DNA from: Natronospirillum sp.
GTDB lineage: Bacteria > Pseudomonadota > Gammaproteobacteria > Pseudomonadales > Natronospirillaceae
Reading direction: 5' to 3'
Assembly: GCF_022565775.1 (NCBI RefSeq)
Contig: NZ_JAIUMC010000002.1
Location: forward strand, 1 to 64,000
DNA length: 64,000 bases
This document shows positions 42,597-53,730 of the stretch, piece by piece. The position numbers and the translations under genes were made by a program. The notes beneath the pieces were generated by a model. That model made no database searches and was not told the origin of the DNA. It worked only from the letters and a program-made list of their open reading frames with translations. The stretch's first letter is position 1. Each line of letters starts with the position of its first letter.

Positions 42597-42907
42597 TGCA
42601 GACTGAAACTCAGCTCAAGTGCATACTTGGGCTCTATTTTCTGGGGGCGTTCACCCTGGTGCTATGGATTCCGGCAGGCCTCTGGTCCTGGTGGCTCTAT
42701 CGCAAGACCGGACATCACGTGGCCAAGGCCGGCACCCGCATGTTCTGGCAGAGCTGGATTGTGTGGATTGTCGGCTTTCTGATCTTTCCGTTTTTCCTCA
42801 CGCCGCTGATGATTATGGTGCCGGCCCTGATCGTCTTCGGCTGGGCGGGCTGGATCATCTACCGATGTGCCCGTTTGCTCGGCGACCTGTATGTAACGCC
42901 CATGTAG
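42593..42907 (+). CDS. Small membrane protein of unknown function
   Basis: 104 aa with two hydrophobic segments; overlaps previous CDS by ATGA. Confidence 0.65.
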   Translation: MMQTETQLKCILGLYFLGAFTLVLWIPAGLWSWWLYRKTGHHVAKAGTRMFWQSWIVWIVGFLIFPFFLTPLMIMVPALIVFGWAGWIIYRCARLLGDLYVTPM

Positions 42908-42931
42908 AGCAGCAGAAAGCACCTTATGTCA

Positions 42932-42970
42932 GGCACAAAAAAACCAGCCAGAGGCTGGTTTTTTTGTGCC
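42932..42970. terminator. Bidirectional intrinsic terminator
   Basis: Perfect 18-bp inverted repeat GGCACAAAAAAACCAGCC-AGA-GGCTGGTTTTTTTGTGCC between convergent 42593 ORF and rpsT. Confidence 0.93.
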
Positions 42971-43003
42971 CGGTCAGGCTACCCCAAAGGGCTAAGCCTT
43001 CAA

Positions 43004-43273
43004 TCAGGCCTCTTTAAGAGCCTTGATACGACCAGACAGGCGACTCATGGTGCGCGAAGCCTTGTTCTTGGAGATCAGACCCTTGCGAGCCATGCCGTCC
43101 AGTTTGGGCTGTGCAGCAGACAAGGCTTTCTTGGCTGCCTCGTAGTCACCGGCATTGATCTGCGCAACTACTTTCTTCACGTACGTGCGTACCATAGAGC
43201 GCATGCTGGCGTTATGGGCACGCCGCTTCACGGTCTGGCGTGCACGTTTACGAGAACCAGGATTGTTTGCCAC
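43004..43273 (-). CDS. rpsT: 30S ribosomal protein S20
   Basis: [35 protein letters not shown]. Confidence 0.97.
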   Translation of the reverse strand: MANNPGSRKRARQTVKRRAHNASMRSMVRTYVKKVVAQINAGDYEAAKKALSAAQPKLDGMARKGLISKNKASRTMSRLSGRIKALKEA

Positions 43274-43494
43274 GGTTGAGCGCTCCTATCTTTTACCAAT
43301 TCAGGATAAATGTGGGTATCAGGGCGCGCGATTTTAAGCGCGAGGCCCATGCTTGTCAAACCAAACTGCATTCCAGTAAAGGCGGCTTTGCAGTAGACTG
43401 CCCTCCTATAACGATGCCGGATCCGGCCATGGCAGGTCGGATGCTGCTGATGTGTTGGTCAGTTAACCCCGGGGCAAGGAAACACTGATTCAGT

Positions 43495-45033
43495 ATGGCC
43501 AATTCGCGACTGCTCAAGAGTTCACTGATCGTCAGTGCCGGAACCATGGTGTCGCGCGTGCTGGGGTTGGTGCGTGATGTCGTCATGGCCAATCTGCTGG
43601 GTGCCACCCATTCGGCAGATGCCTTCTATGTGGCCTTCAAGATCCCCAATTTCTTTCGCCGCCTGTTTGCCGAAGGTGCTTTTGCACAGGCGTTTGTGCC
43701 GGTTCTATCCGAGTACAAGGAAAACGGTGGGCTGGCGGCCGTGCAGGATCTGGCCAACCGGGTGTTGGCCATACTGGGTGCTTCGCTGTTCACGCTGTGT
43801 GTGCTCGCCTGGTTTGCCGCACCCGGCATTGCGTGGGTGTTTGCCTCCGGCTTTCATCAGTATCCGGACAAGCTGGCGCTCACGGCCGACCTGATCCGCT
43901 GGACCTTCCCTTATCTGGGTTTTATCTCGCTGGTGGCTTTTGCCGGCGGCATTCTCAATACCTATGGCCGCTATGCCGTGCCGGCGCTCACTCCGGTACT
44001 GCTCAATCTGAGTCTGATCGGTGCAGCCCTCTGGCTCACGCCCTGGGCGGAGACACCAGCCCATGCGCTGGCCTTCGGTGTACTGATCGCCGGTGTATCG
44101 CAGTTGCTGTTTCAAGTGCCGTTCCTGTGGCGCCTGTCGCTGCTGCCCAGACCGGTGTGGGATACGCAGCATCCGGGGGTGCGCAAGATTCTTCTCCTGA
44201 TGGCGCCGGCCATGCTGGCGGTCAGTGTCAGTCAGATCAATCTGTTGCTGGATACGGTGTTGGCCTCCTGGCTCGAAGGCGGCAGTGTGGCCTGGCTGTA
44301 CTATTCCGATCGGCTGACCGAACTGCCGCTGGGGGTGATCGGGATTGCCATCGGCACAGTGGTGCTGCCGAGTCTGTCCGCTCTCTCTGCAAAAGATGAC
44401 CGACAGGCCTTCCGTGACGGCCTGGCCTGGGCGGTGCGCACGGTATTGCTGTTGGGTGTGCCTGCGGCCGTGGCGCTCTGGGTATTGGCTACGCCCATCC
44501 TGAGTACATTGTTTTTCCATGGTGCCATGACGCCCTATGATGTGATGCAGAGCACGGCCAGCCTGCAGGCCTATACCCTCGGCCTGACGGCCTTCATGCT
44601 GGTCAAGGTGCTGGCACCCGGGTTTTTCAGCCGCCAGGACATGAAAACACCAGTCAAGATCGCCACCGCAGCGCTGCTGGCCAATATGGTGTTCAACCTG
44701 ATCCTGATCTGGCCGCTGGCGCATGTGGGTCTGGCCCTGGCGACCTCGATCTCGGCCTGGCTGAACGCCGGCTTGCTGGCCTGGATGCTGACCCGCCAGG
44801 GCTACTTCGAGCCGCTGGCCTTGTTGCGTCATCGACGCACGCTGGCCATTGGCGCATCGGCACTTCTGATGGCACTGGTGCTGAGCTGGCTGGCGCCGGC
44901 TGCGGAATGGTGGCTGATGGCCGACCTGCAGCAGCGCACAGTGCAACTGGCCGCGCTGATTGGTGTGGGGCTGCTGGTTTACGTGGCCGGCCTGGGGCTG
45001 CTGGGGTGGCGTCCGTCTCATCTGTCGCGCTAG
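43495..45033 (+). CDS. murJ: Lipid II flippase MurJ
   Basis: SAGTMVSRVLGLVRDVVMANLLGATHSADAFYVAFKIPNFFRRLFAEGAFAQAFVPV. Confidence 0.97.
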   Translation: MANSRLLKSSLIVSAGTMVSRVLGLVRDVVMANLLGATHSADAFYVAFKIPNFFRRLFAEGAFAQAFVPVLSEYKENGGLAAVQDLANRVLAILGASLFTLCVLAWFAAPGIAWVFASGFHQYPDKLALTADLIRWTFPYLGFISLVAFAGGILNTYGRYAVPALTPVLLNLSLIGAALWLTPWAETPAHALAFGVLIAGVSQLLFQVPFLWRLSLLPRPVWDTQHPGVRKILLLMAPAMLAVSVSQINLLLDTVLASWLEGGSVAWLYYSDRLTELPLGVIGIAIGTVVLPSLSALSAKDDRQAFRDGLAWAVRTVLLLGVPAAVALWVLATPILSTLFFHGAMTPYDVMQSTASLQAYTLGLTAFMLVKVLAPGFFSRQDMKTPVKIATAALLANMVFNLILIWPLAHVGLALATSISAWLNAGLLAWMLTRQGYFEPLALLRHRRTLAIGASALLMALVLSWLAPAAEWWLMADLQQRTVQLAALIGVGLLVYVAGLGLLGWRPSHLSR

Positions 45034-45053
45034 CCGCAGCAGCCGGTCATCGT

Positions 45054-45059
45054 TATAAT
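45054..45059 (+). promoter_or_regulatory. Consensus -10 TATAAT upstream of ribF
   Basis: TATAAT 28 nt before GTG 45087; -35 poorly matched. Confidence 0.35.
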
Positions 45060-45086
45060 ACGGCACCCTTTGGCAATGAGCGTGCC

Positions 45087-46025
45087 GTGAAGTTACTGCG
45101 AGGACAACAGCCCCGACTGGCGCCCGAGCGAGAAACGGTGGTGACCGTGGGCAATTTCGATGGCGTTCATCTGGGCCACCGGCAATTGCTCCAGGGGCTT
45201 CTGGACTACGGGCAGAGCCATCAACTGGATACTGCCGTCGTTCTCTTTGAGCCGCAACCGCGTGAATTCTTCATGGGTGATGCGGCGCCGCCCCGGTTGT
45301 ATGCCTTGCGCGACAAGGTCGTGGCCTTGCGCGACATGGGCATGGACTGGGTCTGGGTCATGCGCTTCGATGGCCGGCTGGCCGCCGAAGAGCCGGAAGA
45401 CTTTGTGCTGCAGCGGCTTTGCGGCCACCTGAGGGCGCGCCACATTGTTGTCGGCGATGATTTCAGATTTGGTGCCCGCCGCCGCGGTGACCTTGAGCTG
45501 TTGCAGTCAATGGGACCGGAGCGCGGTTTCACAGCTGTGGGTACCCGGTCCTTTATCGCTGCCGATCAGCGGGTCAGCAGCACGGCTATCCGGGAGGCGC
45601 TGCAGGCCGGAGATTTCGCCACGGCAGAGATGTTGCTCGGGCATCCCTACCGGATGTCGGGCCGGGTGATCTACGGGCAGCAACTGGGCCGGCAGCTCGG
45701 TTTCCCCACGGCCAATATTGCCATCGGCCACCACAGACGTGCCGTCAATGGTGTCTATCGGGTGTGGGCACGACTGGAGACAGATGGCGAACGCCTGCCA
45801 GCCATTGCCAATGTGGGCATCAAGCCGAGTTTTGCCCATCTGGGGCCATTGCTCGAAGTACATCTGCTGCAGCACAATCTGCACTTGTACGGGCGTCCAC
45901 TGACCGTTGAGTTTATCGAAAAAGTGCGCGACGCCCGCAAGTTCGCATCGCTGGACCAATTGAAGACACAGATACATCAAGACATCGCAACTGCCCGCGC
46001 CGCGTTTGCCGGGCCAGAGGACTGA
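45087..46025 (+). CDS. ribF: Bifunctional riboflavin kinase/FAD synthetase
   Basis: [42 protein letters not shown] start. Confidence 0.96.
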   Translation: MKLLRGQQPRLAPERETVVTVGNFDGVHLGHRQLLQGLLDYGQSHQLDTAVVLFEPQPREFFMGDAAPPRLYALRDKVVALRDMGMDWVWVMRFDGRLAAEEPEDFVLQRLCGHLRARHIVVGDDFRFGARRRGDLELLQSMGPERGFTAVGTRSFIAADQRVSSTAIREALQAGDFATAEMLLGHPYRMSGRVIYGQQLGRQLGFPTANIAIGHHRRAVNGVYRVWARLETDGERLPAIANVGIKPSFAHLGPLLEVHLLQHNLHLYGRPLTVEFIEKVRDARKFASLDQLKTQIHQDIATARAAFAGPED

Positions 46026-46036
46026 ATAACAAGGCC

Positions 46037-48844
46037 ATGACTGACTATAAAGCCACGCTGAATTTGCCGGAAACCGATTTCCCCATGCGCGGCAGCCTGC
46101 CGCAGCGTGAACCTGAGCGCCTGCAACAGTGGGAAGCCACGGGTCTTTACCAGAAGATTCGGGACTTTTCTGCCGGGCGGCCCAAGTTCATTCTGCATGA
46201 CGGCCCTCCGTATGCGAACGGTGATATCCATATCGGTCATGCCGTGAACAAGGTGTTGAAGGACATCATCGTCAAGTCGAAAACCTTTGCCGGTTACGAC
46301 GCCCCCTATGTGCCCGGCTGGGACTGTCATGGCCTGCCCATCGAGCACAAGGTCGAGACCATGATCGGGCGAGCCGGAGACAAGGTGGATCACAAGACTT
46401 TCCGCCGCAAATGTCGCGAGTATGCCCTGAAGCAGATTGACGGGCAGCGCACCTCGTTCAAGCGCCTGGGCATTTTCGGCGACTGGGACAATCCTTATCT
46501 GACGCTGGATATCAAGGTCGAGGCCGACATCATTCGGGCGCTGGGCAGGATTATCGAGAATGGCCACCTGCACAAGGGCTACAAACCGGTCTACTGGAGT
46601 GTGGTGGGCGAATCGGCGCTGGCCGAGGCCGAAGTGGAATACAAGGAAAAGACCTCGCAGTCCATTGATGTCGGTTATCCGGTGGTGGATCTGGAGGCAC
46701 TCGGCAAGGCGTTTGGTGTCTCCACGCCGGAGGCCGCCAAGGTGGTGATCTGGACCACCACACCCTGGACCATTCCCTGTAGCCTGGCCGTCAGTCTGGG
46801 GCGCGAGCTGGAATATGCCCTGGTAGCAGCCAATGGCAGCCATTACGTGCTGGCCAGCGAGTTGGTCGAAGGCCTGGCCGAGCGGTATGGTTGGAGCCAG
46901 TACGAGATTGTGGCTACGGCTCGCGGCGATCAACTGGACCGTCTCGGCCTCAAGCATCCTTTCTATGGCTATGACGTGCCGGTACTGGTGGGCGATCACG
47001 TCACCCTGGATGCCGGTACCGGCTGCGTGCATACCGCCCCCGACCATGGCATGGACGACTTCCTGATCTGCCAGAAATACGGCATTGATACCATCAACCC
47101 CATGACTGATGGCGGCCTGTATCGGGATCATATCGAAGGCTTTGCCGGCGTCCATGTGTACAAGGTCGACCCGCTGGTGATCGAGCGCCTGCAGGCCCAT
47201 GATGCGTTACTGGCGCATACCGAGATTCAGCACCAGTATGCCCATTGCTGGCGCACCAAGACACCACTGATCTACCGCGCCACGCCGCAGTGGTTCGTGT
47301 CCATGACCAAAAACGATCTGAGAAAGAATGCTCAGGAAGCAATCCCCGGCATCCGCTGGGTACCGTCTTGGGGTCAGCAGCGCATGGAAGGCATGATCGA
47401 CCAGAGCCCGGACTGGTGTATCTCCCGCCAGCGTACCTGGGGAGTGCCCATCGCACTGTTCATGCACAATACCACGGGTGAGATTCATCCGCGTACGCCC
47501 GAGCTGATCGAGCAGGTGGCGCAGCGGGTCGAAGTCGATGGCATGGAGGCCTGGTGGGACCTGGACCCGGCCGAACTGCTGGGCGACGAGGCCGCAGACT
47601 ATGACAAGGTCACCGACACGCTGGATGTCTGGTTTGATTCCGGTGTCACGCACCACAGCGTGCTGCGCAAGCGCCCGGAACTGGGCCAGTATCCGGCCGA
47701 CATGTATCTGGAAGGCTCGGACCAGCATCGCGGCTGGTTCCAGTCTTCCCTGAAGACCGGGATCGCAATCAATGGCGAAGCGCCCTACAAGCAGGTGCTG
47801 ACGCACGGTTTCACCGTTGATCCGAATGGCCACAAGATGTCCAAGTCACTGGGCAATGTGGTGGACCCGAAAGAGATCAACAACAAGATGGGCGCCGATG
47901 TGCTGCGCCTGTGGATCGCCTCGACCGATTACAGTGGCGAGATGACCTGCTCCGAGGACATCATCAAGCGTACCGGTGATTCCTACCGGCGGATCCGCAA
48001 CACCAGCCGCTTCATGCTGGCCAACATGAACGGCTTTGACCCGGCCGCGCACAGCGTGGCGCTGGATGACATGCTGGCGCTGGACCGCTGGATGGTGCAC
48101 CGGGCCGCGCAGCTGCAGGACGAGATTTGCCGCCACTATGACAACTACCTGTTCCTGAACGTCTATCAGCGGGTGCATAACTTCTGTGTGCTGGAGCTGG
48201 GTGGTTTCTATCTGGACATCATCAAGGATCGGCAGTACACCACGCAGGCCGATTCACTGGCCCGGCGCAGTGCGCAGTCCGCGCTGTATCATATCTTCAA
48301 CGCCATGGTGCGCTGGATTGCGCCGATTCTCAGTTTCACGGTCGAAGAACTGTGGGAACACATGCCGGGCGAGAAGGCCGAATCGGTCTTCCTCAATACG
48401 TGGTATGACGGCGTGCGCCTGCTGGAAGACGACACCGAGTGGGGTGACGACTTCTGGGAAGTGGCCATCAAGGCGAAAGAGGGCACCAACAAGGTGCTGG
48501 AGCAGATGCGTTCCGAAGGCATGAAGGGCGGCAGCCTGGGTGCCGAGGTAACGCTCTACTGCACCGATGACATGCGCACTGTGCTGGAACAGTTGGGTGA
48601 CGAGCTGCGCTTTGTGCTGATCACCTCGCAGGCGGCCGTCAAGCCGCTTGGCGATGCACCGGCAGAGGCACAGGACTCCGGCGTGGAAGGCCTGAAGGTG
48701 GTGGCCACCATTTCCGACAAGCCGAAATGTGTGCGCTGCTGGCATCACAGAGACGACGTCGGCGCAGACTCGGACCACCCGGACATCTGCGGGCGCTGTG
48801 TCACCAATGTGGCCGGCGATGGCGAACAGAGGCTCTACGCCTGA
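46037..48844 (+). CDS. ileS: Isoleucyl-tRNA synthetase
   Basis: [31 protein letters not shown]-terminal [12 protein letters not shown]...CGRC zinc motif. Confidence 0.98.
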   Translation: MTDYKATLNLPETDFPMRGSLPQREPERLQQWEATGLYQKIRDFSAGRPKFILHDGPPYANGDIHIGHAVNKVLKDIIVKSKTFAGYDAPYVPGWDCHGLPIEHKVETMIGRAGDKVDHKTFRRKCREYALKQIDGQRTSFKRLGIFGDWDNPYLTLDIKVEADIIRALGRIIENGHLHKGYKPVYWSVVGESALAEAEVEYKEKTSQSIDVGYPVVDLEALGKAFGVSTPEAAKVVIWTTTPWTIPCSLAVSLGRELEYALVAANGSHYVLASELVEGLAERYGWSQYEIVATARGDQLDRLGLKHPFYGYDVPVLVGDHVTLDAGTGCVHTAPDHGMDDFLICQKYGIDTINPMTDGGLYRDHIEGFAGVHVYKVDPLVIERLQAHDALLAHTEIQHQYAHCWRTKTPLIYRATPQWFVSMTKNDLRKNAQEAIPGIRWVPSWGQQRMEGMIDQSPDWCISRQRTWGVPIALFMHNTTGEIHPRTPELIEQVAQRVEVDGMEAWWDLDPAELLGDEAADYDKVTDTLDVWFDSGVTHHSVLRKRPELGQYPADMYLEGSDQHRGWFQSSLKTGIAINGEAPYKQVLTHGFTVDPNGHKMSKSLGNVVDPKEINNKMGADVLRLWIASTDYSGEMTCSEDIIKRTGDSYRRIRNTSRFMLANMNGFDPAAHSVALDDMLALDRWMVHRAAQLQDEICRHYDNYLFLNVYQRVHNFCVLELGGFYLDIIKDRQYTTQADSLARRSAQSALYHIFNAMVRWIAPILSFTVEELWEHMPGEKAESVFLNTWYDGVRLLEDDTEWGDDFWEVAIKAKEGTNKVLEQMRSEGMKGGSLGAEVTLYCTDDMRTVLEQLGDELRFVLITSQAAVKPLGDAPAEAQDSGVEGLKVVATISDKPKCVRCWHHRDDVGADSDHPDICGRCVTNVAGDGEQRLYA

Positions 48845-49392
48845 TGGCAGCAAAGGGTTCGCTGATGCAGCGCTTCGGCCTGCAGCCGCGCCAGGCGCGC
48901 TGGCTGTTGATTACGCTGGCGGTGCTGGTGCTTGATCAGTGGACCAAACATCTGGTGGCCGCTCACATTGTGTTCGGTGAGCGGATCACGGTGATCCCGG
49001 GCTTCTTTGATCTGATTTATACGGTCAACCCGGGGGCAGCGTTCAGCCTGCTGGCGGACGCCGGTGGCTGGCAGCGCTGGTTCTTTACCGTGGTTGCCGT
49101 GGTGGTCAGTCTGGTGCTGCTGATCTGGTTGCTGCGCTTGCCACGTAATGCTCGCTGGATGCCGGTTACCCTGACGCTGATTCTCGGTGGCGCCATCGGC
49201 AATGTTGTAGACCGGATCCTGTATGGCCACGTGGCCGATTTCCTGCTGTTCTACTGGCAGGGCTATCATTTTCCGGCGTTCAATGTGGCGGATATCGCCA
49301 TCAGCATTGGTGCCGTCATGCTGCTGGTGGATGCCTTCTGGCTGGCTCCGCGCCAGCAACACCAGGAGCAACAGAGCAAGGGCAGATCATAA
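48844..49392 (+). CDS. lspA: Lipoprotein signal peptidase
   Basis: VLVLDQWTKHLV, YTVNPGAAFSLLAD, GGAIGNVVDRILYGHVADFL, FNVADIAISIG; ATG overlaps ileS stop. Confidence 0.96.
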   Translation: MAAKGSLMQRFGLQPRQARWLLITLAVLVLDQWTKHLVAAHIVFGERITVIPGFFDLIYTVNPGAAFSLLADAGGWQRWFFTVVAVVVSLVLLIWLLRLPRNARWMPVTLTLILGGAIGNVVDRILYGHVADFLLFYWQGYHFPAFNVADIAISIGAVMLLVDAFWLAPRQQHQEQQSKGRS

Positions 49393-49396
49393 GGTC

Positions 49397-49843
49397 ATGA
49401 AGATCGAGGCGAATCATCAGGTCACCCTGCATTTCGAGCTGGCGCTGCCGGACGGTGAGATTGTGGACAGCAATTTCGCAAGCGACCCGGCTACCCTGAT
49501 TATCGGCGACGAGAATCTGCCCCCCGGGTTCGAGCAGCGGCTGATCGGACTGCAGGCCGGTGAAGAAGCTTCCTTTGAAGTGCCGCCGGACGACGCCTTC
49601 GGCCCGCGCCGCGAGGACAATATGCAGAGCTTCAAACGCCATCAATTCGGGTCGGATTATCCGCTAGAGCCGGGTGTCGTCGTGTCTTTTGCCGATGCCG
49701 CCGGGGCCGAGCTGCCCGGCGTGGTTGTATCGCTGGACGGGGACTATGTTAAGGTGGACTTCAACCATCCGCTGGCCGGCAAGACCCTGACCTTTCGCGT
49801 TCGCATTGTCGCGGTCAACCCGGCCCCGGCGGCGGCTGACTGA
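49397..49843 (+). CDS. fkpB: FKBP-type peptidyl-prolyl isomerase (SlpA/FkpB)
   Basis: GLQAGEEASFEVPPDDAFGPRREDNMQ; FNHPLAGKTLTFRVRIV; between lspA and ispH. Confidence 0.93.
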   Translation: MKIEANHQVTLHFELALPDGEIVDSNFASDPATLIIGDENLPPGFEQRLIGLQAGEEASFEVPPDDAFGPRREDNMQSFKRHQFGSDYPLEPGVVVSFADAAGAELPGVVVSLDGDYVKVDFNHPLAGKTLTFRVRIVAVNPAPAAAD

Positions 49844-50851
49844 ATGAACCCGGAGCATAGGACCATGTCTGTACAGACCCACAAGCCCGACAGCGGCCCG
49901 CAAGCGGTCAAGCTGGCAAATCCACGGGGGTTTTGTGCCGGTGTCGACCGGGCCATTGATATCGTCGACCGGGCGCTGGAAATCTATGGTGCGCCGGTGT
50001 ATGTGCGTCATGAAGTGGTGCACAACCGCTATGTGGTGGACAAGCTGCGCAGCCAGGGCGCCATCTTTGTCGACGAACTCGATGAGGTGCCGGCCGATCA
50101 ACTGGTCATTTTCTCCGCTCATGGCGTGTCAAAAGCCGTGCAGGAAGAGGCCGCACGCCGCCAGTTGCGGGTGTTCGACGCGACCTGCCCATTGGTGACC
50201 AAGGTACACCTTGAGGTGATGAAATACAGCCGTGACGGCATGGAGTGCGTGCTGATCGGCCATGCCGGTCATCCGGAAGTCGAAGGCACCATGGGCCAGT
50301 TCAATGCCCGTGAAGGCGGTGCCATGTATCTGGTGGAAACCGTTGAAGACGTGGCCACGCTGCAGGTCGATAACCCGGAACGCCTGGCCTATGTCACCCA
50401 GACAACCCTGTCCATGGATGACACCGCACAGGTGATTGACGCCCTGCGGGAGCGGTTTCCGGCTATTCAGGGCCCGCGCAAGAATGATATCTGCTATGCC
50501 ACCCAGAACCGGCAGGATGCCGTCAAGGCGCTGGCCGAGGCCTGTGATTTGGTGCTTGTTGTGGGCTCCCCCAACAGCTCCAATTCCAACCGCCTGCGGG
50601 AACTGGCAGAACGCATGGGTTGTAGGGCGTATCTGATCGACGAAGCATCACAGATTCAGGACGCCTGGCTGGCTGACCGGCCGGTGGTCGGTATCACGGC
50701 CGGAGCCTCTGCCCCGGAAGTGCTGGTACAGGCGGTGGTGCAGCACCTGCAGGATATGGGTGCCGCCCGGGTGGAAACACTGGACGGCACACCGGAAAAT
50801 GTCACCTTCAGCCTGCCTCGGGAACTGCGTATCGACGCGCGCAACATCTGA
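49844..50851 (+). CDS. ispH: 4-hydroxy-3-methylbut-2-enyl diphosphate reductase
   Basis: [49 protein letters not shown]; start 49844 or 49865. Confidence 0.96.
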   Translation: MNPEHRTMSVQTHKPDSGPQAVKLANPRGFCAGVDRAIDIVDRALEIYGAPVYVRHEVVHNRYVVDKLRSQGAIFVDELDEVPADQLVIFSAHGVSKAVQEEAARRQLRVFDATCPLVTKVHLEVMKYSRDGMECVLIGHAGHPEVEGTMGQFNAREGGAMYLVETVEDVATLQVDNPERLAYVTQTTLSMDDTAQVIDALRERFPAIQGPRKNDICYATQNRQDAVKALAEACDLVLVVGSPNSSNSNRLRELAERMGCRAYLIDEASQIQDAWLADRPVVGITAGASAPEVLVQAVVQHLQDMGAARVETLDGTPENVTFSLPRELRIDARNI

Positions 50852-50877
50852 GGGCCACCCCGCTGAGCGCAGAATGC

Positions 50878-50893
50878 TGTGAATGAGTTCACA
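50878..50893. promoter_or_regulatory. CRP/Vfr-type palindrome TGTGA-N6-TCACA upstream of the fimU operon
   Basis: TGTGAATGAGTTCACA, inside a CTGTGAA-TGAG-TTCACAG dyad, in the ispH-fimU intergenic region. Confidence 0.4.
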
Positions 50894-51038
50894 GTTCGGG
50901 TGCCCCTTGACCGTTTATACACGGATTTCGACCGCCCACGCTTTTCCGCTCTGGTGATCTACTGCTGACCCATTTACTCTTTCACCTGTAAAAATGGCGT
51001 ATGATGCCTGCGCAGACGTTAACAACAGGATGGGCTAG

Positions 51039-51542
51039 ATGAGTAAGCAGCCATACAGCCGAGGCTTCAATATTATCGAGCTGATGATTACCGTCGCACT
51101 TGTCGGCATTGTCGCTCTGATCGCCATACCGAATCTGACCACTTTGGTCGAGAACCAGCGGGTACGTGCCGCCGCCAATGACCTGGCAACCGCCGTATCC
51201 CTGGCACGCAGCGAAGCAGTACGCGATGCAGCCAATATGCGAGTGTTGGCGCGTGATGATGGCGGACTGGACTTCGACAACGGCTGGTGTGTGGTAAACA
51301 CGAATGATAACTGCACCAATAATTCGGTTGTCCGGCTCTACGACCCGCCAGGCAATGTCACTGTTGCCGTGCAGGATGTCGGGGGCTCTCAGGTGGAGTT
51401 TGATCGTCAGGGTGCTCGGGTAGCGAACAATACACCGAGATTCACTTTTCGGCCGCCCAACTGCGCTGCAGGCCAGCCTCGGGCACGGCAGGTTGACATC
51501 CGACCCTCCGGGCGGCCCATGGTGACGGAGGTAGATTGCTGA
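51039..51542 (+). CDS. fimU: Type IV minor pilin FimU (GspH/FimT family)
   Basis: Prepilin motif G/FNIIELMITVALVGIVALIAIPNL; first gene of minor-pilin cluster. Confidence 0.9.
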   Translation: MSKQPYSRGFNIIELMITVALVGIVALIAIPNLTTLVENQRVRAAANDLATAVSLARSEAVRDAANMRVLARDDGGLDFDNGWCVVNTNDNCTNNSVVRLYDPPGNVTVAVQDVGGSQVEFDRQGARVANNTPRFTFRPPNCAAGQPRARQVDIRPSGRPMVTEVDC

Positions 51543-52030
51543 TGAGATCAATAAAGTATTCACAATCTTCTTCCCGGCAGCATGGTGTGTCGCTGATCGA
51601 GGTACTGGTCGCTGTGGTGATTCTCGCCGTCGGCCTGCTGGGCCTGGCCGCCATGCTGGGTAATGCCATGCAGAGCAACCAGCATGCCCAGGGGCGCACT
51701 CAGGCTGTTTTTCTCGCCTCCGACATGATGGAGCGCCTGCGCGCCAATCGGAACAATCTGGATGACTATGCGCCGCTGGACTTTATGGGTAATGGCGTGG
51801 CCTGCGATTCCGGTTGGCAGCCTGATAATAGCGAAAGTATCGCGCAGAATGACATTGACGAATGGAGAAATTCGCTTCGTTGCCTGCTGCCGGCCGGCAA
51901 TGGGCGAATTCAGCGAGATGGCGATACGGTTACCGTCACAGTGCGCTGGGTCGAGGTGGATGACCGGCACGGTGACCCCAACGACCCGGATCAAGCCACA
52001 GAGAGCATCACACTGGTGAGTGAGTTATGA
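51542..52030 (+). CDS. pilV: Type IV pilus modification protein/minor pilin PilV
   Basis: G/VSLIEVLVAVVILAVGLLGLAAMLGNAMQSNQ; ATG overlaps fimU stop. Confidence 0.92.
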   Translation: MRSIKYSQSSSRQHGVSLIEVLVAVVILAVGLLGLAAMLGNAMQSNQHAQGRTQAVFLASDMMERLRANRNNLDDYAPLDFMGNGVACDSGWQPDNSESIAQNDIDEWRNSLRCLLPAGNGRIQRDGDTVTVTVRWVEVDDRHGDPNDPDQATESITLVSEL

Positions 52031-53160
52031 GCAAGCGCAGGCAAATGTTGACCGGCAGGCAGCGTGCATCTGGCCTGTCACTGATTGAAATTCTCGTTGC
52101 CCTGGGTCTCGGCCTGGTGCTGATTGCCGGTGCCACCAACCTGTTTATCGGGTCCAGCCAGACGTTCAGAGCCAACGAGAGCTATTCACGCATGCAGGAG
52201 GAGAGCCGGTTTGCTTTCAACCGGTTGCAGCGTGATGGCCGCAGTGCCGGGTTCCGGAGCTGTTCCTCCAATCGGGTCAATCTGCTGAACAATGCCGGTT
52301 CCGGAGACCTGGACGAGCAATTGTGGTTTGATCTGCCGGTTATGGGTTGGGAATTCGATGATACCGGGCCGGACAGTGACGACGTATTCGAGATCGAAAA
52401 CTTTGATTTGCCAGCGGACGGAGACAGTTGGAGCAACGGGGCAGGCGGGCTTCACCCTTCCCTGGTCGGCAATGTGGTCCGGGGCACCGATGTGCTGGTG
52501 CTCTCCGGAACCCGCAGACTGGGTGTGAATGTTGCTGGTGTCACCATCAACCCCAACAATGTGACGATTGATCTGGGGGCTGCTGCAAATATTGGCCAGA
52601 ACGACCTGTTCATGATATCGGATACCGATTGCTCTGCAGGCAACCTGGTGCAGAAGAGGAATCAGGCGAACGATCGGATCACCATCAGTGCCGGTGGCAA
52701 CAACCCGGGCAATTCTCAGGCCAGTCTGACCTACACCCCAAACCTCGGCATAGAAATCTTGCAGATCCAGACTCGTGCCTACTTTGTCGGCATGTCTGAC
52801 GGTGAACCGGCATTGTTTACTCAGCGTCTGGAACCCAACGGCGGAGCGGCTCAGGAACTGATTCGTGGCGTCGAGAACATGCAGGTTCTCTATGGGGTGG
52901 CGGGTGGTTCCAATGCCGTGTCTGCGACTCAATACGTGCCAGCCGACAACGTGAACGACTGGTCCGACGTGGTCAGTGTGCGCCTGGCACTCTTGTTGCG
53001 CTCGCCGGACAATAGCAATCCGGATACCAATACCCGCACATACAATCTGCTCGGACTTGAAGTGGACCCGACGCCGGATACCGCTGCTGGGCCGGGCGGA
53101 GACAGGCGCCTCCGGGTTTTGGCTACTCAGACCATCGGCCTGCGCAACCGGTTGCGATAA
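52027..53160 (+). CDS. pilW: Minor pilin PilW
   Basis: G/LSLIEILVALGLGLVLIAGATNLFIGSSQTFRANESYSRMQEESRFAF. Confidence 0.93.
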   Translation: MSKRRQMLTGRQRASGLSLIEILVALGLGLVLIAGATNLFIGSSQTFRANESYSRMQEESRFAFNRLQRDGRSAGFRSCSSNRVNLLNNAGSGDLDEQLWFDLPVMGWEFDDTGPDSDDVFEIENFDLPADGDSWSNGAGGLHPSLVGNVVRGTDVLVLSGTRRLGVNVAGVTINPNNVTIDLGAAANIGQNDLFMISDTDCSAGNLVQKRNQANDRITISAGGNNPGNSQASLTYTPNLGIEILQIQTRAYFVGMSDGEPALFTQRLEPNGGAAQELIRGVENMQVLYGVAGGSNAVSATQYVPADNVNDWSDVVSVRLALLLRSPDNSNPDTNTRTYNLLGLEVDPTPDTAAGPGGDRRLRVLATQTIGLRNRLR

Positions 53161-53179
53161 CTCGAGGGGAGAGCAATAG

Positions 53180-53713
53180 ATGAGTGTTGATCGTTACAGT
53201 TACTCTCGGTTGTCGTCCCGCCGTCAGAGCGGCGCCGCTCTGCTGGTGGCTCTGGTGCTGCTGGTCGCAGTCACCTTGCTGGGTGTCAGCGCCATGCAGG
53301 GCACGATTCTGCAGGAGCGGATGTCAGCCAATCAGCGTGATGTTGAAGAGGCCTTCAATGCTGCCGAGATTGCCTTGCGCACCGGTGAACGCGAGTTGCT
53401 GGCCAATCCTTTCGATTTTCTGGGTGTCGGCAGCCTCGACAATCCGGGCGAGTGGCCGGCCGATGACAACCAATGGACTGATGACGCTGTTGGTTTTGAG
53501 CAGCTGGATGTCGGAGATATGCCGGCGGCCATGGCAACCGGCAATTATGCGGAAATGCCTCGCTATCACATTGCCGAACGTGGCGTGGTCTGTGCAACAG
53601 GGCAGGATGCCAGTGCCGAGTGTGACGAAATCTTCACCATCACGGCTCAGGGAACTGGGCGAACCACAAACACCTTTGTCGTATTGCAGTCGACTGTAAG
53701 AATTCGCGAATAA
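53180..53713 (+). CDS. pilX: Minor pilin PilX
   Basis: RQSGAALLVALVLLVAVTLLGVSAMQGTILQERMSANQRDVEEAFNAAE. Confidence 0.92.
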   Translation: MSVDRYSYSRLSSRRQSGAALLVALVLLVAVTLLGVSAMQGTILQERMSANQRDVEEAFNAAEIALRTGERELLANPFDFLGVGSLDNPGEWPADDNQWTDDAVGFEQLDVGDMPAAMATGNYAEMPRYHIAERGVVCATGQDASAECDEIFTITAQGTGRTTNTFVVLQSTVRIRE

Positions 53714-53730
53714 TCTGGGAGGCAACTGTA

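Noticed and set aside
43705-45066. 453-aa antisense ORF opposite murJ, very rich in Q, R, H and G
   Set aside because: Typical shadow ORF of a GC-rich gene; murJ on the + strand is clear.
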